This document shows, one piece after another, positions 5,753-9,373 of a stretch of DNA of 9,373 bases (positions are counted from its first letter, which is position 1; each line of letters opens with the position of its first letter). The stretch is from JAEZDP01 sp964430855 (GTDB lineage Bacteria > Acidobacteriota > Vicinamibacteria > Vicinamibacterales > Vicinamibacteraceae). The notes below the pieces were generated by a model. It worked only from the letters and a program-made list of their open reading frames with translations. It searched no databases and was not told the origin of the DNA. Where the stretch lies: assembly GCA_964430855.1 (NCBI GenBank), contig CAYSHC010000127.1, positions 1 through 9,373 on the forward strand, read 5' to 3'. The translations under genes and the position numbers were made by a program.

Positions 5753-6763
5753 ATGGGCATCAAGGTAGGCATCAACGGCTTCGGACGCATCGGGCGCAAC
5801 ATCATGCGCGCGGCGATGGCGCACGGTGACGCCATCGACTTCGTGGCCGTCAACGACCTCACCGACACGAAGACGCTCGCCCACCTGCTCAAGTACGACT
5901 CCATCCTCGGGAACCTCGACGCCGACGTCGAGGCCGGCGAGGGCTGGATCAGCGTGAACGGCGACAGGTTCCAGGTCCTGTCGGAGCGCGATCCGGGCCA
6001 GCTCCCCTGGGGCGACCTCGGCGTCGACCTGGTCTTCGAAGGCACGGGCCGCTTCACCAAGCGCGACGATGCCGCCAAGCACATCGCCGCGGGCGCCAAG
6101 CGCGTGGTGATCACGGCGCCGGCCACGGGCCCGGACGCGACGTTCGTGATGGGCGTCAACCACGAGGCCTACGATCCGGCCGCCCACAAGGTCGTCTCCA
6201 ACGCCTCCTGCACGACCAACTGCCTCGCGCCCTTCGCCAAGGTCCTGCACGAGGAGTTCGGCATCGTCAAGGGCTGGATGACGACGATTCACAGCTACAC
6301 CAACGACCAGCAGCTGCTCGACCTGCCGCACAAGGACCTCCGTCGCGCGCGCGCCGCGGCCGTGTCGATGATCCCGACGACCACGGGCGCGGCCAAGGCC
6401 GTCGGCGAGGTGCTGCCGGACCTCAAGGGCAAGCTGGACGGCTTCGCGATGCGCGTGCCGACGCCGAACGTCTCGGTGGTCGACCTGGCCGTCATCGTCG
6501 GGCGGAAGACGACGGGCGAGGAAGTGAACGCCGCGTTCCGCAAGGCCGCCGAGGGTCCGCTGAAGGGGATCCTGGCCATCGAGGACGCGCCGCTCGTCTC
6601 GGTGGACTTCCGCGGCAACAGCAACTCGTCGATCGTCGACGCGGCCTACACCAAGGTGATGGACGGCGACTTCGTCAAGGTGCTGAGCTGGTACGACAAC
6701 GAGTGGGGCTACAGCAGCCGCTGCGTCGACCTCGCGCTGTACATGGCGGGAAAGGGCCTCTGA
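5753..6763 (+). CDS. gap: Glyceraldehyde-3-phosphate dehydrogenase, type I
   Basis: A 336-residue cytoplasmic enzyme that oxidises glyceraldehyde 3-phosphate to 1,3-bisphosphoglycerate with NAD+ and phosphate. The Rossmann motif INGFGRIGRN (7-16) opens the protein. D35 after VAVN and the L191-P192 pair point to NAD rather than NADP. The active-site block SNASCTTNCLAP (149-160) places the catalytic cysteine at C153, and H180 in TTIHSYTNDQ is its partner. SMIPTTTGAAKAVGEVLP (205-222) and WYDNEWGYSSR (313-323) complete the family pattern. A clear ribosome binding site, GGAGGG, lies six bases before the ATG. It is the first gene of a glycolytic run, and its product feeds the next gene's enzyme. 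Confidence 0.98.
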   Translation: MGIKVGINGFGRIGRNIMRAAMAHGDAIDFVAVNDLTDTKTLAHLLKYDSILGNLDADVEAGEGWISVNGDRFQVLSERDPGQLPWGDLGVDLVFEGTGRFTKRDDAAKHIAAGAKRVVITAPATGPDATFVMGVNHEAYDPAAHKVVSNASCTTNCLAPFAKVLHEEFGIVKGWMTTIHSYTNDQQLLDLPHKDLRRARAAAVSMIPTTTGAAKAVGEVLPDLKGKLDGFAMRVPTPNVSVVDLAVIVGRKTTGEEVNAAFRKAAEGPLKGILAIEDAPLVSVDFRGNSNSSIVDAAYTKVMDGDFVKVLSWYDNEWGYSSRCVDLALYMAGKGL

Positions 6764-6764
6764 G

Positions 6765-7958
6765 GTGAAGCGCTCGGTCAAGGACCTCGACCTGAAGGGC
6801 CGGCGCGTCTTCGTGCGCGTCGACTTCAACGTGCCGCTCAAGGACGGCGTCATCGGTGACGACACGCGCATCCGCGCGTCGCTGCCGACGATCACCTACC
6901 TCCTCGAACAGGGCGCGACGGTGATCCTCGCCTCGCACCTCGGACGTCCGAAGGGCAAGCCGAACCCCGAGTACTCGCTCCAGCCGGTGGCGACGCGCCT
7001 CTCCGAGCTGCTCGGCCGTCCCGTGACCTTCGCGAGCGACTGCGTCGGCGAGCCCGCGAAGCAGGCCATCGCGGCCGCCGGCGACAACGGCGTGGTGCTG
7101 CTCGAGAACCTGCGCTTCCACGCGGGTGAAGAGGCCAACGACGAGACGTTCGCGCGGCAGCTCGCCGAGCTCGCCGACGTGTACGTCAACGACGCGTTCG
7201 GCTCCGCGCATCGCGCGCACGCCTCGACGGAGGGCATGGTGCGCTTCGTCGGCGACGCGGCGGCCGGCCTCCTGATGGCGAAGGAGGTCAGCTACATGGG
7301 CAAGGCGCTGACCTCGCCCGACAGGCCGTTTGTCGCCGTGCTCGGTGGCGCGAAGGTGAGCGACAAGCTGGAGGTCATCCAGAACCTGCTGCCGAAGGTC
7401 GACGCGCTGGTCATCGGCGGGGCGATGGCCTACACGTTCCTGAAGGCGCAGGGGCTCGAGGTGGGCAAGTCGCTCGTGGAAGCCGACCTCGTCGACACGG
7501 CGCGCGAGCTCATCGACGCCGCGAAGCAGGCCGGCGTGACGCTGGCGCTCCCGAGCGACCACGTCGTGGCCGAGAGGCTCGATGCGAACGTGCCGTCCGA
7601 GACGCTGAAGGTGGGCGATGCCGCCATCGGCGACCGGATGGGCCTCGACATCGGGCCCGAGACGGCCGCGCGCTACGCCGAGATCATCAGCGGCGCCAGG
7701 ACGGTCGTGTGGAACGGCCCGATGGGCGTGTTCGAGATCGACGCGTTCGCCCGCGGCACCAAGACCGTGGCCGATGCCGTCGCGGCGGTGGACGGCACGA
7801 CCATCATCGGCGGGGGCGACTCGATCGCCGCCGTCACCAGGGCGGGCGTGGCCGATCGCATCAGCCACATCTCGACCGGCGGCGGTGCCTCGCTCGAGTT
7901 CCTCGGCGGCCGCACGCTGCCGGGGGTGGCGGTGCTGCCCGACACGACGACCGACTGA
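6765..7958 (+). CDS. pgk: Phosphoglycerate kinase
   Basis: A 397-residue cytoplasmic enzyme that transfers phosphate from 1,3-bisphosphoglycerate to ADP, giving ATP and 3-phosphoglycerate. N-domain substrate motifs: RVDFNVPL (18-25), SHLGRPKG (57-64), ENLRFHAGEE (114-123) and NDAFGSAHRAHAS (142-154). C-domain nucleotide motifs: GGAKVSDKL (194-202), WNGPMGVFE (316-324), GGGDS (349-353) and TGGGASLEFLGG (371-382). The GTG start lies one base after the gap stop (TGA-G-GTG) and gives the usual KDLDLKGRRVFVRVDFN N-terminus. The spacing makes translational coupling with gap likely; a purine-rich GGGAAAGGG within the end of gap may serve as the ribosome binding site. Confidence 0.97.
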   Translation: MKRSVKDLDLKGRRVFVRVDFNVPLKDGVIGDDTRIRASLPTITYLLEQGATVILASHLGRPKGKPNPEYSLQPVATRLSELLGRPVTFASDCVGEPAKQAIAAAGDNGVVLLENLRFHAGEEANDETFARQLAELADVYVNDAFGSAHRAHASTEGMVRFVGDAAAGLLMAKEVSYMGKALTSPDRPFVAVLGGAKVSDKLEVIQNLLPKVDALVIGGAMAYTFLKAQGLEVGKSLVEADLVDTARELIDAAKQAGVTLALPSDHVVAERLDANVPSETLKVGDAAIGDRMGLDIGPETAARYAEIISGARTVVWNGPMGVFEIDAFARGTKTVADAVAAVDGTTIIGGGDSIAAVTRAGVADRISHISTGGGASLEFLGGRTLPGVAVLPDTTTD

Positions 7959-7976
7959 GGAGCCGAGGAGCATCCG

Positions 7977-8732
7977 ATGCGCGTTCCGCTGATTGCCGGC
8001 AACTGGAAGATGTACAAGGGCGTGCACGAGGCGGTGGCCTACGCCAAGGAGCTGCGCGTGCTCGCCGCCGACATCGTCGACCTCGAGCTGGTGCTCGCCC
8101 CGCCGTTCACGGCCGTCCATGCCGTGGCCGACGCGCTGCGCAACTCGAACATCGCCGTGGCCGGCCAGGACCTGTTCTGGGAGAAGGAAGGCGCCTACAC
8201 GGGCGCCATCAGCGGGCCGATGCTCCAGGAAGCCGGCGCGGCCCTGGTCATCGTCGGCCACTCGGAGCGCCGGCGCCTGTTCGGCGACACCGACGCGGAC
8301 GTGAACCGCAAGGTGCACGCCGCGTACGGCGCCGGCCTCGCGCCGATCGTCTGCGTCGGCGAGACGCTGGACGAGCGGGACGCGGGCCGCACCTTCGACG
8401 TGCTGGACACGCAGGTCAAGGCGGCCCTCGAGGACGTCTCGTCGTCGCAGTTCTCGACGATGGTGATCGCGTACGAGCCGGTCTGGGCGATTGGCACCGG
8501 GCGCAACGCGACGCCGGACCAGGCGCAGGAGGCACACGCGCACATCCGCGGGCGCCTGCGGCAGTGGCTCGGGGCGGAGGCGGCCGACGGCTGCCAGATC
8601 CTGTATGGCGGCAGCGTCAAGCCGGACAACGCGAAGGCCATCCTCCAGCAGCCCGACGTGGACGGCGCCCTGGTGGGCGGGGCGAGCCTCGACGTGCAGA
8701 GCTTCCTCGCGATCGCGCGCGCGGCGCTCTGA
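7977..8732 (+). CDS. tpiA: Triosephosphate isomerase
   Basis: A 251-residue TIM-barrel enzyme that interconverts dihydroxyacetone phosphate and glyceraldehyde 3-phosphate. All catalytic residues are visible: N9 and K11 in AGNWKMYK, H95 in VGHSERR, and E167 in AYEPVWAIGTG (165-175), followed by the flexible-loop region. YGGSVKPDNA and DGALVGGASL form the phosphate-binding end of the barrel. The ribosome binding site GAGGAG (7965-7970) lies six bases before the ATG. It sits 18 bases after pgk in the same operon and supplies substrate to Gap. Confidence 0.98.
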   Translation: MRVPLIAGNWKMYKGVHEAVAYAKELRVLAADIVDLELVLAPPFTAVHAVADALRNSNIAVAGQDLFWEKEGAYTGAISGPMLQEAGAALVIVGHSERRRLFGDTDADVNRKVHAAYGAGLAPIVCVGETLDERDAGRTFDVLDTQVKAALEDVSSSQFSTMVIAYEPVWAIGTGRNATPDQAQEAHAHIRGRLRQWLGAEAADGCQILYGGSVKPDNAKAILQQPDVDGALVGGASLDVQSFLAIARAAL

Positions 8733-8740
8733 ACCTGAGG

Positions 8741-8746
8741 TATACT
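8741..8746 (+). promoter_or_regulatory. Possible -10 element before secG
   Basis: TATACT lies nine bases before the secG ATG in the 22-base tpiA-secG gap. A transcript from it would be nearly leaderless. There is no -35 box at the usual distance, and secG has only a distant GAGG. It may be chance; otherwise secG is read from the gap promoter. Confidence 0.2.
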
Positions 8747-8754
8747 GAGTCGTT

Positions 8755-9165
8755 ATGCTGTACGGATTGCTGGTCGCCCTGTTCGTGATCGTCTGCTTCC
8801 TCCTGCTGGTGGCGGTGCTGCTGCAGCAGGGCAAGGGCGGCGACATCGCTGCGGCCTTTGGCGGCGGCGGCGGCCAGGCAGCCTTCGGCGCGCGGCAGGG
8901 CGCGACGGTGCTCGCGAAGAGCTCCGCGGTGCTCGGCGCGCTGTTCATGGTCGGCGCGCTGGCGCTGGCCATCGTCGGGCAGCGGGGCCCGGGCTCGGTG
9001 ATGAGCGGCGTGCCCACGCCGTCGTCGCAGCCGGCGCCCGCGGCGGCCCCGGCCGCGCCCGTGGCGCAGGAGCCCGTCGTGACGCAGCCCGAGGAGGTGA
9101 AGCAGGACGAGGCGCCGAAGGCGCCGGCGGCACCTGAGGCCACCTCGGAACCGCCGAAGCAGTAA
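8755..9165 (+). CDS. secG: Preprotein translocase subunit SecG
   Basis: A small accessory subunit of the SecYEG channel in the inner membrane. Two membrane helices are visible, at about residues 3-23 and 55-77, joined by the family loop beginning QQGKGGD with a glycine-rich patch (FGGGGGQAAFG) and a TVLAKSSAVL entry to the second helix. After the second helix comes a tail of about 59 residues rich in Ala, Pro, Gln and Glu, making the protein longer (136 residues) than many SecG proteins. Such low-complexity tails are common in SecG of some phyla and are probably disordered. The ATG at 8755 begins directly with the first helix. It is the last gene of the gap-pgk-tpiA run and lies just before a tRNA-Leu. 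Confidence 0.95.
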   Translation: MLYGLLVALFVIVCFLLLVAVLLQQGKGGDIAAAFGGGGGQAAFGARQGATVLAKSSAVLGALFMVGALALAIVGQRGPGSVMSGVPTPSSQPAPAAAPAAPVAQEPVVTQPEEVKQDEAPKAPAAPEATSEPPKQ

Positions 9166-9184
9166 CCGCTTCGCGAAGGGCCCT

Positions 9185-9210
9185 CGCGGTCCTTCTCAGA
9201 AGGCCCCGCG
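9185..9210 (+). terminator. Candidate hairpin after secG
   Basis: CGCGG (9185-9189) pairs with CCGCG (9206-9210), and CCTTC (9191-9195) pairs with GAAGG (9199-9203), around the loop TCA, with a small internal bulge. It lies 20 bases after the secG stop and just before the presumed tRNA promoter. No T-run follows, so it is at best a weak or factor-dependent terminator. A second palindrome, CTTCGCGAAG, lies at 9169-9178. Confidence 0.3.
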
Positions 9211-9222
9211 ACCTGCTATAGT
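9193..9222 (+). promoter_or_regulatory. Candidate promoter of tRNA-Leu
   Basis: TATAGT (9217-9222) is a good -10 hexamer, and TTCTCA (9193-9198) is a weak -35 at 18 bases spacing. The initiation point would be near 9229, leaving a leader of about 58 bases before the mature tRNA. The -10 context GCTATAGTTCCG resembles the candidate waaA promoter. Confidence 0.35.
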
Positions 9223-9232
9223 TCCGGGGCTC

Positions 9233-9275
9233 GGCCGGCCACGGCGTCGCGCAATGCCAATCGCGACGGCCGGCC
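9233..9275 (+). repeat. Strong inverted repeat in the pre-tRNA leader
   Basis: GGCCGGCC (9233-9240) pairs with GGCCGGCC (9268-9275), and GTCGCG (9246-9251) pairs with CGCGAC (9262-9267), around the loop CAATGCCAAT. Five bases (ACGGC) bulge on the 5' side. The hairpin fills most of the leader between the candidate promoter and the tRNA 5' end, with 11 bases between it and the tRNA. Confidence 0.6.
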
Positions 9276-9286
9276 TCCCACCGCAC

Positions 9287-9373
9287 GCGGAAGTGGCGGA
9301 ATTGGCAGACGCACCAGCTTGAGGGGCTGGCGGGCGCAAGCTCGTGGGGGTTCGAGTCCCCCCTTCCGCACCA
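9287..9373 (+). tRNA. tRNA-Leu (anticodon GAG), CCA encoded
   Basis: A complete 87-base class II tRNA. Acceptor stem GCGGAAG (9287-9293) pairs with CTTCCGC (9363-9369); the discriminator is A and CCA is encoded at 9371-9373. Anticodon stem CCAGC/GCTGG (9314-9318, 9326-9330) holds the loop TTGAGGG with GAG at 9321-9323, reading CUC and CUU leucine codons. A long variable arm (9331-9345, GCAA loop) and the T arm GGGGG-TTCGAGT-CCCCC (9346-9362) fit tRNA-Leu. It lies 121 bases after secG, an arrangement also known in E. coli (secG-leuU). Confidence 0.97.

Noticed and set aside
5567..6895. Upstream extension of the waaA reading frame across the promoter region and gap
   Set aside because: WaaA has its normal N-terminal anchor from 5566, and the extension is antisense to gap with no family similarity.
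6675..9143. A very long open frame on the minus strand opposite pgk, tpiA and secG
   Set aside because: Its translation is Arg-, His- and Asp-rich with no recognisable domain, and the plus strand encodes three complete conserved proteins. In GC-rich DNA such antisense frames arise from codon bias.

Overview
The window is GC-rich and comes from a Gram-negative bacterium. It carries lipid A and inner-core lipopolysaccharide (LPS) genes and lacks any eukaryotic or archaeal features. The GC content, the gene packing and the shape of the proteins would suit Acidobacteriota of the Vicinamibacteria kind, but nothing here proves a taxon.

Layout. A lone HNH endonuclease gene (+, 83-616) is followed by about 620 bases without an intact gene. 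This gap holds two identical 26-bp GTAG-headed palindromes in inverted orientation (616-641 and 1201-1226), a five-copy 7-bp repeat, a two-copy 22-bp repeat, and the frameshifted, truncated remains of a CPBP/CAAX-type intramembrane protease (-). Next comes a tightly packed minus-strand operon, read right to left: waaA (Kdo transferase), lpxK (lipid A 4'-kinase), an lpxL-like acyltransferase and waaF (heptosyltransferase II). Every junction in it overlaps by 4-8 bases. Together these genes phosphorylate and acylate lipid A and add Kdo and heptose at the inner membrane.

A divergent promoter region (5567-5752) separates this operon from a plus-strand run of gap, pgk, tpiA and secG: three consecutive enzymes of lower glycolysis plus a Sec translocon subunit. 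A complete tRNA-Leu(GAG) with encoded CCA ends exactly at the right edge.

The housekeeping genes are ordinary. The most interesting part is 616-1240. Its paired palindromes have the form of REP elements of the kind mobilised by RAYT transposases (GTAG tetranucleotide plus hairpin). They sit on the stop codons of the two convergent genes, and the right-hand array supplies the waaF stop codon. The sequence between them is a decayed gene. I see no new multi-gene system in this window.
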